DNA from: Planctomycetota bacterium
GTDB lineage: Bacteria > Planctomycetota > PLA2 > JAEUHO01
Length of the DNA: 64,000 bases
Direction: 5' to 3'
NCBI GenBank assembly: GCA_029259775.1
Contig: JAJDEN010000058.1
Coordinates: 1-64,000 of the forward strand
Part shown: positions 35,151 through 43,486 of the stretch, piece by piece
Position numbering within the stretch: the first letter of the stretch is position 1
How the letters are laid out: each line of letters begins with the position of its first letter
The notes under the pieces: generated by a model
Database searches by the model: none
Seen by the model: the letters and a program-made list of their open reading frames with translations, nothing else
What the model was told of the DNA's origin: nothing
Program-made: the position numbers and the translations under genes

Positions 35151-36584
35151 ATGACGATCCGAGCCGCCCAACGTCCTGACGCCGACCGCTTGCGAGCCGC
35201 CCTCGTGGCCCGACGCGCTGGCCTGCGCACCACCTGGGAGGCCGACGATGACCTCGGCGCGGGTCTCGAAGACGCCGTCGTGGTCGTTCCGGGCGGTCTG
35301 GTGCTGCCTGTCGAGGGCTCCGACCAGCACTACGGCTTCCGCGCCCACGACGACCACTACTACCTCAGCGGGACGCGGGCCCCGGGGCAGGTGCTGGTCC
35401 TCGATCCCGAGGAGGGCTGGACGCTGTTTGCGTTCGTGGCGTCGCAGGAGGACCGGGTCTGGCACGGCGACTCCGCACCCATCGAGGCCCAGGGCGAGGC
35501 CTACGGCGTCGACAGCGTGCGGCCGATCGCCGAGCTGGGCACCTGGCTCGGTGAGCGCGCCGGAAGGCCCGCCGCCCTGCTTGGCAGCCACGATGTGCTC
35601 GAGCAGCCGATCGGCTACGACCTCCATCCCGGTCACCTCGAGGGGCTCGCCTTCGACGCCGATCTCATCGGTCGCTTGCAGGGCCGACTCACGGCGGCCC
35701 GCCGCATCAAGGACGACGTCGAGCTCGACCTCATGCGTGCCGCCGCGGTGTGTTCGCATGCGGGGCACCACGCGGGCATGACGCTGGCGCGGGCCGGCAT
35801 GACCGAGCGCGCGCTGCAGGTCGAGATCGACGCCGGATTCCAGCGCGCCGGAGCCGAGCGCCCGGCCTACGGCACGATCGCGGCGACGGGATCCAACGCT
35901 GCCGTGCTGCACGCTCATCCCGGCGCGCGCCCCCTGGCCGAGGGCGACATGGTCCTCGTGGATGCCGGTGCTGAGTTCGATGGCTACGACAGCGACGTCA
36001 CGCGGACCTGGCCGGTGTCCGCGACGTTCACGGCTTCGCAGCGCGCGATCTACGACATCGTGCTCGACGTGCAGCGTACCGCGATCGCCGGCTTGGCGCC
36101 CGGCGTCGAGTACCGCGATCTGCACATGCAGGCCGCCCGCGGCGTAGCCGCGGGCCTGGTCGACTTCGGGCTCTTGAGGGGCGATGTGGAGGGCCTCGTC
36201 GAGCGGGACGCGCACGCGCTCTTCCTGCCCCACGGCCTCGGACACCTCATCGGCCTCGCGACGCATGATGTCGGGGGCTACGCCGAGGGCCGCGAGCGCA
36301 GTGAGCGCCCCGGCCTGAAGTTCCTGCGGATCGACCTGCCCATGGAGGCGGGCCACGTCGTGACGATCGAGCCTGGGATCTACTTCGTGCCGGCGCTGCT
36401 GCAGGACGCCGAACTGCGGCACAAGCACCATGACGACGTCAACTGGGAGTTGGCCGACTCGATGCTCGCGTGGGGCGGCATCCGGATCGAAGACGACGTG
36501 CTGGTCACCGAGAGCGGCAGCGAGGTGCTGACCGCCGACATCCCGAAGCTGCCGGATGAGATCGAGGCGCTACGGGCTGTCTGA
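35151..36584 (+). CDS. pepP: Xaa-Pro aminopeptidase (aminopeptidase P, M24B)
   Basis: The protein has 477 residues. It removes N-terminal residues that precede proline. The N-terminal AMP_N domain (about 15-160, including RAHDDHYYLSG) is followed by the pita-bread domain. The metal ligands are visible: the two Asp in VDAGAEFDGYDSDVTRTW, the His in PHGLGHLIGLATHDVGG, and the Glu in IEPGIYFVP and in GIRIEDDVLVTE. The ATG at 35151 is 8 nt after a TAGACT box with no Shine-Dalgarno, so a leaderless transcript is likely; the longer upstream reading is not gene-like. It converges on the NTF2-like gene with a 15-bp overlap. Confidence 0.94.
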   Translation: MTIRAAQRPDADRLRAALVARRAGLRTTWEADDDLGAGLEDAVVVVPGGLVLPVEGSDQHYGFRAHDDHYYLSGTRAPGQVLVLDPEEGWTLFAFVASQEDRVWHGDSAPIEAQGEAYGVDSVRPIAELGTWLGERAGRPAALLGSHDVLEQPIGYDLHPGHLEGLAFDADLIGRLQGRLTAARRIKDDVELDLMRAAAVCSHAGHHAGMTLARAGMTERALQVEIDAGFQRAGAERPAYGTIAATGSNAAVLHAHPGARPLAEGDMVLVDAGAEFDGYDSDVTRTWPVSATFTASQRAIYDIVLDVQRTAIAGLAPGVEYRDLHMQAARGVAAGLVDFGLLRGDVEGLVERDAHALFLPHGLGHLIGLATHDVGGYAEGRERSERPGLKFLRIDLPMEAGHVVTIEPGIYFVPALLQDAELRHKHHDDVNWELADSMLAWGGIRIEDDVLVTESGSEVLTADIPKLPDEIEALRAV

Positions 36585-37016
36585 AGCTTCGCCCTTCGGC
36601 AGCCACGTCTCGTGGACGTGCATCCAGCGCACCCCATGGGGTGCGGCGGCGTGGCGCTCGAAGACCGCGCTGCTCAGCCGGCCACGCTCGATGCCGTCGA
36701 TGCGCTGCCACTCCTCGTACGTAGCGAGGATGACGTCGCCCGCGACCCGGCGGCAGGCGTAGTTCTCGATCCAGATCGCGAAGCCTTGTTCGGGCGGGCG
36801 GCAGCCATGCAGCGCGCGCAGCCCCGAGAGCAACTCGTCCCGCTCCTGGTGGGAGCCGCTCGGGGAGACGAGGCCGAAGTCGGGCGCCATGACGGCGTCG
36901 AAGCGCTGCCACGTCGCGTCGTCGTCGGGGGCCGTGCCGTGGAACCACGCGACGAAGAAGCGATGCAGCGCCTCGATCTCGCGCCGGCAATCGTCCGTGA
37001 TGCTGTGCTCGGCCAT
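36570..37016 (-). CDS. NTF2/SnoaL-like (DUF4440-type) small protein
   Basis: The protein has 148 residues. The pattern, a helical start (EIEALHRFFVAWFHG), FDAVMAPDFGLVSPSG, then beta strands with ILATYEEWQR and RWMHVHETWLP, is that of the SnoaL/DUF4440 cone-shaped fold. Such proteins have diverse ligand-binding or enzymatic roles. No catalytic residues can be named. It is transcribed toward pepP and away from the acetyltransferase gene 38 bp upstream. Confidence 0.75.
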   Translation of the reverse strand: MAEHSITDDCRREIEALHRFFVAWFHGTAPDDDATWQRFDAVMAPDFGLVSPSGSHQERDELLSGLRALHGCRPPEQGFAIWIENYACRRVAGDVILATYEEWQRIDGIERGRLSSAVFERHAAAPHGVRWMHVHETWLPKGEASDSP

Positions 37017-37054
37017 GACGTCGACCGTATCGTGGGGCGCGAAGGAGGAGCCAG

Positions 37055-37933
37055 ATGGAAACCGTGCGCGTCCTCGAAGCCGCCGATCAGGAAGCTCTCA
37101 TGCGCTTCCTGGAGACCCACCCCGACACGACGATGTTCCTGCGCGGCAACGCCATGCAGGCGGGGGTCGTGGATCACGGCGTGCGCCCCCAGGGGACCTA
37201 CGTCGCGGCCTTCGACGGCGACGCCGTCGTGGCGGCCGCGGGCCTGTTCTGGAACGGCGCGCTCATCATGGAGGCGCCTACGCGACTTCCCGAGATCGTG
37301 CGTACGGCCGTACGCGCGGCGCCACGCGGCGTCACGGGTCTCCTCGGCGCCCACGCCCAGGTCCAGGAAGCGCGCGGGGCGCTCGGCCTCGAGAACGTGG
37401 CAACGGGGCACGACGGCAGGGAGCCGCTCTTCCGGCTCGAGCTGGACCGGCTCAAGGTGCCCCCGGCGCTCGAAGACGGCACCCTGGCCTGCCGGCGCGC
37501 GGAGCCGCGAGACCTCGAGACCATGGTGGTCTGGGGCCGCGCGTACCACGTCGAGGCGCTCAACGAAGACGACGGGCCTGAGCTCGAGGTGCGCGTGCGC
37601 GAGAACATGGAGACGCGCATCGCTCGCGGTCGTGGGTGGGTCCTCGCCCGAGACGACGAGCTCGTCGCGACCACGGCCTTCAACACGACCACGCCCGACT
37701 GCGTGCAGGTGGGTGGGGTGTACACGCCGCCGGAGCTGCGCGCGAATGGCTACGCACGGGCGGCAGTCGCGGGGTCGCTGCTGGATGCCCGGGCGGAGGG
37801 GCACGTGCGCTCGATCCTCTTCACGCCCGAGGACAACCTGGCGGCGCAGGCCTGCTACCTGGGCCTCGGCTACGAGATCGTGGGCGACTACGCACTCGTC
37901 ACCTTCCGCGACGAGCAGCATCCGGCGCTGTAG
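37055..37933 (+). CDS. GNAT family N-acetyltransferase
   Basis: The protein has 292 residues. The C-terminal half is a GNAT domain: VGGVYTPPELRANGYARAAVAG matches motif A with the acetyl-CoA pyrophosphate loop (R/Q-x-x-G-x-A, here RANGYA), and NLAAQACYLGLGYEIVGDY is motif B. The N-terminal half (about 1-130) looks like a divergent GNAT-like domain, as in two-domain family members. GGAGGAG at 37044-37050 sets the ATG at 37055, with a TATCGT box at 37028-37033. The acceptor is unknown. Confidence 0.87.
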   Translation: METVRVLEAADQEALMRFLETHPDTTMFLRGNAMQAGVVDHGVRPQGTYVAAFDGDAVVAAAGLFWNGALIMEAPTRLPEIVRTAVRAAPRGVTGLLGAHAQVQEARGALGLENVATGHDGREPLFRLELDRLKVPPALEDGTLACRRAEPRDLETMVVWGRAYHVEALNEDDGPELEVRVRENMETRIARGRGWVLARDDELVATTAFNTTTPDCVQVGGVYTPPELRANGYARAAVAGSLLDARAEGHVRSILFTPEDNLAAQACYLGLGYEIVGDYALVTFRDEQHPAL

Positions 37934-37986
37934 CGGGCATCCCGGGTCCAGACATCAGGGCTCTCCGCGGCGCATCGACCAATTCG

Positions 37987-38031
37987 ACCCGATCGGGTTG
38001 ACAGCTCTAGATTTGGGAATATTATCCCAAA
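37987..38031 (+). promoter_or_regulatory. Sigma-70-like promoter overlaid by two palindromes
   Basis: TTGACA at 37998-38003 and TATTAT at 38020-38025 are spaced by 16 bp, the best -35/-10 pair in the window. The 12-bp palindrome ACCCGATCGGGT (37987-37998) abuts the -35, and the inverted repeat TTTGGGA/TCCCAAA (38012-38018 and 38025-38031) straddles the -10. The site is unusually AT-rich for this genome. It lies about 52 bp upstream of the acidic-lipoprotein start and is a likely repressor-controlled promoter for the 38084-41870 unit. Confidence 0.75.
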
Positions 38032-38083
38032 CGGTTGGTCTCTGGCTCCATGGCACCTAGCAACATTCCGAATGGAGATACCC

Positions 38084-39406
38084 ATGCGCTTGCACCTGAT
38101 CGTCCTGCTTCTGCTGCCTCCGGCCCTCGTGGCCGCTTGCGGTGGGGGAGGCGGAGCCCAGCTACCCGTATCCGAGTCCAAGGCCGTCCTCGACGGCGGC
38201 GTCACGGAGGTCGACGGCGAGACCGCCAACCTCGGCGGCATCCGGTTCCTCGTCCGTGAGACGGGCGAGATCGTCACCACCGCCGCCGATGGGGCCTTCG
38301 CGTTGAGCGCCACGCCGTACGGCTCGCTCACGCTGGCCCTCGCTGCGGCACCCCTTGCGGGCAAGCCGGGCACGTCCAGCGGCAACCAGACCAGCGACAG
38401 CGACGATGACAGCGACGAGCACAGCGACGACGACTCCGACGATGACAGCGTCGACGACGACGAGGTGGAGGACGGCGACGACCGGGATGACGATGAGGTT
38501 CGCCTCCATCGTCTGCGGCCCGGCGAGCGGATTCGCCTGCGTCTGCGGATCCGCAACGGCCGCCTCGAGCGCGCGGACGTCTCCCGCTCGGAGCACGACG
38601 AGCGCGAGGTCGAATGGTGCCTGCGCCGCACCGAGCAGAGCGACGACCGCGACATGACCGGCTGTCTCGAGATCGAGCGCCGCGACGATCGTGTGCGCAT
38701 GGAGCTGGAAGTCGAGCACGCCACACCCGGTCGCGACCTCGAGTTCGTCGTCATCAACCTCGACGGTCGCGAGGAGTCGCAGGGCATCATGAGGGTCGAT
38801 CGCGAGGGGGAGGCCGAGTGGCACCTGTTCCGCGGTGGTCTCCCGTTCGCCGTGGCGCTCCTCGAACGCCTCGAGGGCTTCACGGTCGTCGTGCGTGACG
38901 CGACCGACGGGGCCGATCTCCTCAAGGGCATCGTGCCCGAGCTCCCGCGCCCGGCCCCCCGCCCGGATGACAGGCACGATGACGACCGGGACGACGACCG
39001 GGATGACGACCGCGACGACGATCGTCACGAGGAGGACGGCCGCGAGCGCGGCAGGTCCCGGCTTACCGCCCAGCTCCCGGGTCTGGAGGGTTACATCGAG
39101 ATCCGCAGCCGCTCCGATGACGGGCGTCAGCGGTTCAAGATCAAGGCGGAGCATCTCGAGGTCGGCCGCGACGTCGAGTTCTTCTTGGAGGACGCAGCGT
39201 CACCGGGCTCGTTCGTGAGCCTCGGCGTCCTCACGGCGGACCTCGAGGGCGAAGCGGAGCTCGAGCTGGACACCGGCGACGGCGAGACGCTGCCCCTCGG
39301 CGTCCTGTCCGTGGCCGAGCTCGTAGGCCTCGGTGTCGAGGTCCGCGACGCGGCCACAGGCGATCTCTTGCTGGATGGGGCCGTCCCGGCCCTCCACGAA
39401 GACTAG
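38084..39406 (+). CDS. Acidic Asp/Arg-rich lipoprotein
   Basis: The protein has 440 residues. A signal peptide ends in LVAACGGGGG. After a carboxypeptidase-regulatory-like stretch (about 25-85, FLVRETGEIVTTAADGAFAL) comes a run of Asp/Ser (about 104-140) and, near 305-330, repeated DDRD/DDDR units encoded by a 12-bp tandem repeat (about 38964-39030). The two flanking domains (about 142-300 and 332-440) resemble each other (ERIRLRLRI, LEVGRDVEFFLED, GEAEWHLF and GEAELELD). GGAGA at 38074-38078 favours ATG 38084 over ATG 38072. It is the first gene after the palindromic promoter and precedes DUF6502 by 18 bp. The Asp runs could bind calcium; function unknown. Confidence 0.8.
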   Translation: MRLHLIVLLLLPPALVAACGGGGGAQLPVSESKAVLDGGVTEVDGETANLGGIRFLVRETGEIVTTAADGAFALSATPYGSLTLALAAAPLAGKPGTSSGNQTSDSDDDSDEHSDDDSDDDSVDDDEVEDGDDRDDDEVRLHRLRPGERIRLRLRIRNGRLERADVSRSEHDEREVEWCLRRTEQSDDRDMTGCLEIERRDDRVRMELEVEHATPGRDLEFVVINLDGREESQGIMRVDREGEAEWHLFRGGLPFAVALLERLEGFTVVVRDATDGADLLKGIVPELPRPAPRPDDRHDDDRDDDRDDDRDDDRHEEDGRERGRSRLTAQLPGLEGYIEIRSRSDDGRQRFKIKAEHLEVGRDVEFFLEDAASPGSFVSLGVLTADLEGEAELELDTGDGETLPLGVLSVAELVGLGVEVRDAATGDLLLDGAVPALHED

Positions 39407-39424
39407 GCACGGCCGCAGGAGAGC

Positions 39425-40246
39425 ATGCAGGCGACCGCACCCCTCACCGCAGCACTCGACGGGCTCCTGGAGCCTCTTGTCCGGTTGTTGATCCGCAACG
39501 GTATGCCTCATGGGGCATTCGCGGATATCGCCAAGCGGGTCTACGTCCGGGTCGCGGAAGACGAGGAGCGCATCGCAGGTCGCAAGCAGACCACATCCCG
39601 CATGTCCGTACTCACGGGCCTCACCCGCAAGGAAATCAGCCGGCTGCGCAAGCTCCCGGCGGAAGTCGACGTTGACACCACCGCGCGGCACCACCGCGCT
39701 GCGCGCGTCATCACCGGCTGGATCCGCGATGAGCGCTTTCTCGACGGGCAGGGCGAACCGCGTCCGCTCGCCATCGACGGGGACGGCGACACGTTCGCCG
39801 TCCTCGTCAAGTCCTTCAGCGGGGACGTGCCGCATCGCGCGATCCTCGACGAGCTTCTGCGCGTCGGCGCGGTGCGTCGGGACGAGGAGGAACGTCTTCA
39901 CCTCGTCGAGCGTGGCTACATGCCGCGCAAGGGTGAGGCGGAAACGCTGCAGATCCTGGGCACCGATGTCCGTGGCCTGATCGCGACCATCCGCCACAAT
40001 CTCGACGCCGGTGACGACGAGCGCTTCTTCCAGCGCAAGGTCTACTACGACAACCTCCAAGCCGACTGCCTACCGGACCTGCGGGATCTGACCGCGACGC
40101 AGGGCCAGGAACTGCTCGAGCTCATGGACCGCTGGATGGCGGAGCGCGACCTCGACGCCAATCCCGATGCAGCAGGGCCCGGGGGCAAGCGCGCGGGCCT
40201 CGGCATCTACTACTTCGAGGAAGACGACGACGGGGGGAACGCATGA
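39425..40246 (+). CDS. DUF6502 family protein, possible regulator
   Basis: The protein has 273 residues. It matches my memory of DUF6502 proteins, which are often encoded beside DUF5666 lipoproteins, as here. There is no signal peptide. Residues about 55-77 (TTSRMSVLTGLTRKEISRL) read like a helix-turn-helix, so it may be a DNA-binding protein (inference). The C-terminus has LLELMDRWMAERDLD followed by GLGIYYFEEDDDGG. The ATG follows AGGAGAGC (39418-39425) closely. The stop overlaps the next ATG (ATGA at 40243-40246). The palindromic promoter upstream of the lipoprotein gene is a candidate target for autoregulation. Confidence 0.8.
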   Translation: MQATAPLTAALDGLLEPLVRLLIRNGMPHGAFADIAKRVYVRVAEDEERIAGRKQTTSRMSVLTGLTRKEISRLRKLPAEVDVDTTARHHRAARVITGWIRDERFLDGQGEPRPLAIDGDGDTFAVLVKSFSGDVPHRAILDELLRVGAVRRDEEERLHLVERGYMPRKGEAETLQILGTDVRGLIATIRHNLDAGDDERFFQRKVYYDNLQADCLPDLRDLTATQGQELLELMDRWMAERDLDANPDAAGPGGKRAGLGIYYFEEDDDGGNA

Positions 40247-40449
40247 CGCGCTCGACCTGCCTCGGCTTCCTCACGGTCGACCAGTTCACGGGGCCTGAGC
40301 GCCGTGAGCTGTTCGGCCTGATCGATGACTGGATGCGGCGCCACGGCCGCTTCGAGGCGCCCGACGTGCAGGCGGAAGAACCGGCCGGGGACGCGATCGG
40401 CATCTATTGGATCCGCGACCCCGCGGACAGCGAAGGCGGTGTGTCATGA
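40243..40449 (+). CDS. Small protein homologous to the DUF6502 C-terminal tail
   Basis: The protein has 68 residues. It aligns with the last 60 residues of the preceding DUF6502 protein: LTVDQFTGPERRELFGLIDDWMRRHG corresponds to LTATQGQELLELMDRWMAERD, then a Pro/Asp linker, then IGIYWIRDPADSEGG against LGIYYFEEDDDGG. It overlaps the DUF6502 stop by ATGA and its own stop overlaps the DUF5666 ATG (40446-40449), so all three are translationally coupled. It has no signal peptide. It could be a partner or competitor of the DUF6502 tail; this is inference. Confidence 0.72.
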   Translation: MTRSTCLGFLTVDQFTGPERRELFGLIDDWMRRHGRFEAPDVQAEEPAGDAIGIYWIRDPADSEGGVS

Positions 40450-41870
40450 CCCACAAGCACTGGATCCCCTCCCTGCTCGCGGGCCTCGCCCTCACGATGC
40501 TGGCCGCGTGCGGCGGCGGCGCGACGTTCGGCGGCGGCATCAGCGGCTCGGGCAAGCCCGGCCTCAAGGTGGGCGACAACGGGGCGGACGGCGCCGTCCT
40601 CGTCGGCGGCACCAGCTTCGACAGCGCGATGGCCGTCATCACCATCGGCGGGGCAGCCGCCACACTCGCCGATGTGAAGGCGGGACACGTGGCCCTGGTC
40701 GAAGGCCTGATCGACGGCGCCCTGGGCGTCGCCGACCGCGTCACGATCGAGCAGCTCGTGCAAGGAGAGCTCACGGCCAAGCTCGATGCGAACCGGTTGC
40801 GCGTCCAAGGGCAGATCATCCAGATCGACGAGAAGACGGTCTTTGAGAGCGGCATCAGTCCCGCCTCGCCCGACGGCTTGGTCACGGGCGATCTGCTCAA
40901 GATCTACGGCTTCGTGAAGGGGCGCGGGCAGGCCCTCGCGACCCGCGTCGAACGCGCCGCGTCGCTCGGCGAGTTCCGCATCATCGGCGTCGCTGAGAAC
41001 GTGCGAGAGGGCGACAAGACGTTCGACATCGGTACGCAGCCGATCGACCACGGCATGGCCGACGTCAGCGAGCTGCCCGGCGGCGATCCGGCCAACGGCC
41101 AACTCGTCAGCGTGCGCGGCTCGACGACCCTCAGCATGAACGGCGAGGTCGTGGCGCATCGAGTGTCCCCCCTCGGTCTCGACGATCGACCCGACAACGA
41201 CGAGAGCGAGATCGAGGGTTTCGTCACCGCCATCCTCTCCGCGACGGAGTTCCGGCTCGGTGCGGTAACCGTACGCACCAGCGGCATCACGCGCTTCGAG
41301 GGCGGAACCCCGGCTGACGTCGTCGTCGGTGCGCGCGTCGAGGTCGACGGCATGCTTGGCAATGGCGTGCTGGCCGCACGCAAGGTCGAGTTCGAGTCGA
41401 GCGTGGAGCTCGAGTCCAATGTCGACAGGGTTGTCGGCGAGACCATCACGCTGGTCGGTCTGCCCGGCATCACGATCGATGTCAACAGCCTCACCGAGTT
41501 CGACGAGGACGCCTCCTCGCTCGCCGACATCCTTCCCGGGGATCACGTCAGGATCCGCGGACGCAAGACAGGCACCTCTTCCGTGGTCGCGAGTCGGGTC
41601 AAGGAGACCGGCGCGGACACGGATGTCATTCTCCAAGGCCCGGTCGACGCTTCACCAACCCCCCAGAACCCGTTCCTCTCGATTCTTGGCGTGCTGATCA
41701 ACACGTCGGGTATCGCAGAGAGCGAGTTCAAGAGCCCCGAGAACGAAGCGCTCGGCCGGGCCAATTTCTTCCAGCGTGTGGCGCCAGGCGTGATCGTCAA
41801 GCTCGCGGGCACGCTCGTGGGTTCAGCGCCGTCTTGGGAGAGCGCGGAGTTGGAAGACGTGGACGACTGA
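40446..41870 (+). CDS. DUF5666 domain lipoprotein
   Basis: The protein has 474 residues. The signal peptide ends in TMLAACGGGATFGGGISGSGKP. The rest is a series of OB-like beta repeats typical of DUF5666 (LRVQGQIIQIDEKTVFESG, SEIEGFVTAILSATEFRLG and ITRFEGGTPADVVVGARVEVDG), at least three copies. DUF5666 proteins are exported and of unknown role. It is the last gene of the lipoprotein-DUF6502-mini-DUF5666 operon and starts at an ATGA overlap. Confidence 0.86.
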   Translation: MTHKHWIPSLLAGLALTMLAACGGGATFGGGISGSGKPGLKVGDNGADGAVLVGGTSFDSAMAVITIGGAAATLADVKAGHVALVEGLIDGALGVADRVTIEQLVQGELTAKLDANRLRVQGQIIQIDEKTVFESGISPASPDGLVTGDLLKIYGFVKGRGQALATRVERAASLGEFRIIGVAENVREGDKTFDIGTQPIDHGMADVSELPGGDPANGQLVSVRGSTTLSMNGEVVAHRVSPLGLDDRPDNDESEIEGFVTAILSATEFRLGAVTVRTSGITRFEGGTPADVVVGARVEVDGMLGNGVLAARKVEFESSVELESNVDRVVGETITLVGLPGITIDVNSLTEFDEDASSLADILPGDHVRIRGRKTGTSSVVASRVKETGADTDVILQGPVDASPTPQNPFLSILGVLINTSGIAESEFKSPENEALGRANFFQRVAPGVIVKLAGTLVGSAPSWESAELEDVDD

Positions 41871-41932
41871 CCGGACGGGCCGACGAAATGGCCCCAGACG
41901 GAACGACGGGTGACGTTGCTACACTTCGTCAT

Positions 41933-43486
41933 ATGAGGTTGTCGACGACGAGATTCGCACGCTTGGCTGCAGGGTCCCTGGCTGCGGTCCTCCTGTGCGC
42001 CGCACCGATGGCCTGGTCGGACGATGACCCGGCTGCAGAGGTGATCGCGCCCCGCTTCGACCGCGTCGACTACAGCACGCCCGGCAAGGCCCTCGACCTC
42101 TGCGAGGCGTTTGGGAGCGAGGCGGAGATTCGCAAGGTCGCCGCCCGACTCAAGGCGACGTCGCGCCTCGACACCCTGCGGGCGATCGACACGTGGATCC
42201 GCAAGGATTTCGTCTACGACGCGGAAGCGGCCTTTGCGTGGCGCACGTTCGACACGATGCGCGCCGACAGGACGTACGGAGGCTGCGCGGATCACGCCGT
42301 CTTGTTTGGCAGCCTCGCCCGCGCGGCCGGCATCCCGACGGTGTTCGTCAAGACGATGGACTGCGACTGGATTCGCGAGTTCGTGAAGGGACCCGAGCCG
42401 GCCCGTTGGTCGGGCCATTGCTTCCTCGAGGTCAATGTCGACGATCGCTGGATGCTCCTGGACGCGTCGCAGATGGTGCTCTACCGCGAGCACGACACGG
42501 ACGCGCGGATCTACCCCGGGTCGCGCTACGCCTACGACAAGGGCCACGACCCGTTCGCCATGGTGAAGTCCATGCGCTGGCAGCTCTGGAAGAAGCAGAC
42601 GCGTACCTACTTCACGGGCTTCGACCTCGCCAAGTTGCCCGTCGGGGGCGGCGAGTCGCTGCGCGGCACGGCCCTCAAGGGCCGCGAGCTCGACCTGCGC
42701 GGCGGAATCACGCTCGTCTGCACGGCGTCGCTGCTCGATCGTGCGCGCGGCAGGCTGGGCACGTCCGGCCTCAAGGTGGACCGTACGGTCACCAACGCAG
42801 CCCCGGCGCTCCCCGCCGCAGCGCGGGGCAGTGCGGTCGTCTTCCTGGCGCCCGGCAAGCAGGCCCTGTACGCGTCCGCGTTCTTCGAGGGCGCCTACCT
42901 CGGATCCTACGAGCGCTTCCGGACGCAGCTCCTCAAGCACAGCGCGGGCATCTTCGGACGAGAGCTGGCCGACGGCACGCGCCTCTACGTCATCTTTGCG
43001 GCCGACGCCGACGCCGTGGTTGCGCTGCTCGGCACGTGGTCTCCCGTGAAGACGGCGCCCATCAAGACGGCACCGGGGAGCGCCGCCGACCTGCCCGCGA
43101 AGGTCTTCGTTGCCGCGCATGCGCCCTACTGGCAGTGGCTCAGCGCCCGCTGTGAGAAGCTCGGCATGCCCCGGCGGATGGTGCGCTCGTTCAACTACCG
43201 CTTCGACCAGGAACTCCCGCGCGCCAAGGGCCACACCCTGGTGATCACGTGGGTGGGGGATGTGCTTGTCCTCCCGGATCGCTATCACGGTCAGTTCCTT
43301 CCGGCTCCCCGCGAGCGTGTCGAGAAGCTGTTGAAGAAGCAGGCGCACGGTCGCCTCGACAAGACCCTGGACGACGGCACACGGGTCGTCCTGCTGTTTG
43401 CGCGGGATGAGCCTGCGATGCGCGCCGCCGTCGCGGCCTTCACGTTCGCGCCACGGGCCAAGCCGCTCAAGAAGGAGGCCAAGTGA
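41933..43486 (+). CDS. Exported transglutaminase-like protein
   Basis: The protein has 517 residues with a signal peptide (about 1-28, AWS-DDD). A transglutaminase-like domain follows with the triad C118 (TYGGCADHA), H162 (WSGHCFLEV) and D177 (MLLDAS), typical of cysteine proteases or transglutaminases of the bacterial Transglut_core type. The C-terminal half (about 230-517) is unfamiliar, with two similar segments (AVVFLAPGKQALYASAFFEG and KVFVAAHAPYWQW). A TACACT box (41920-41925) is 7 nt before the ATG, with no Shine-Dalgarno. Its stop overlaps the GTG of the selenoprotein-like gene, so the two are co-expressed and probably work together in the envelope. Confidence 0.87.
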   Translation: MRLSTTRFARLAAGSLAAVLLCAAPMAWSDDDPAAEVIAPRFDRVDYSTPGKALDLCEAFGSEAEIRKVAARLKATSRLDTLRAIDTWIRKDFVYDAEAAFAWRTFDTMRADRTYGGCADHAVLFGSLARAAGIPTVFVKTMDCDWIREFVKGPEPARWSGHCFLEVNVDDRWMLLDASQMVLYREHDTDARIYPGSRYAYDKGHDPFAMVKSMRWQLWKKQTRTYFTGFDLAKLPVGGGESLRGTALKGRELDLRGGITLVCTASLLDRARGRLGTSGLKVDRTVTNAAPALPAAARGSAVVFLAPGKQALYASAFFEGAYLGSYERFRTQLLKHSAGIFGRELADGTRLYVIFAADADAVVALLGTWSPVKTAPIKTAPGSAADLPAKVFVAAHAPYWQWLSARCEKLGMPRRMVRSFNYRFDQELPRAKGHTLVITWVGDVLVLPDRYHGQFLPAPRERVEKLLKKQAHGRLDKTLDDGTRVVLLFARDEPAMRAAVAAFTFAPRAKPLKKEAK

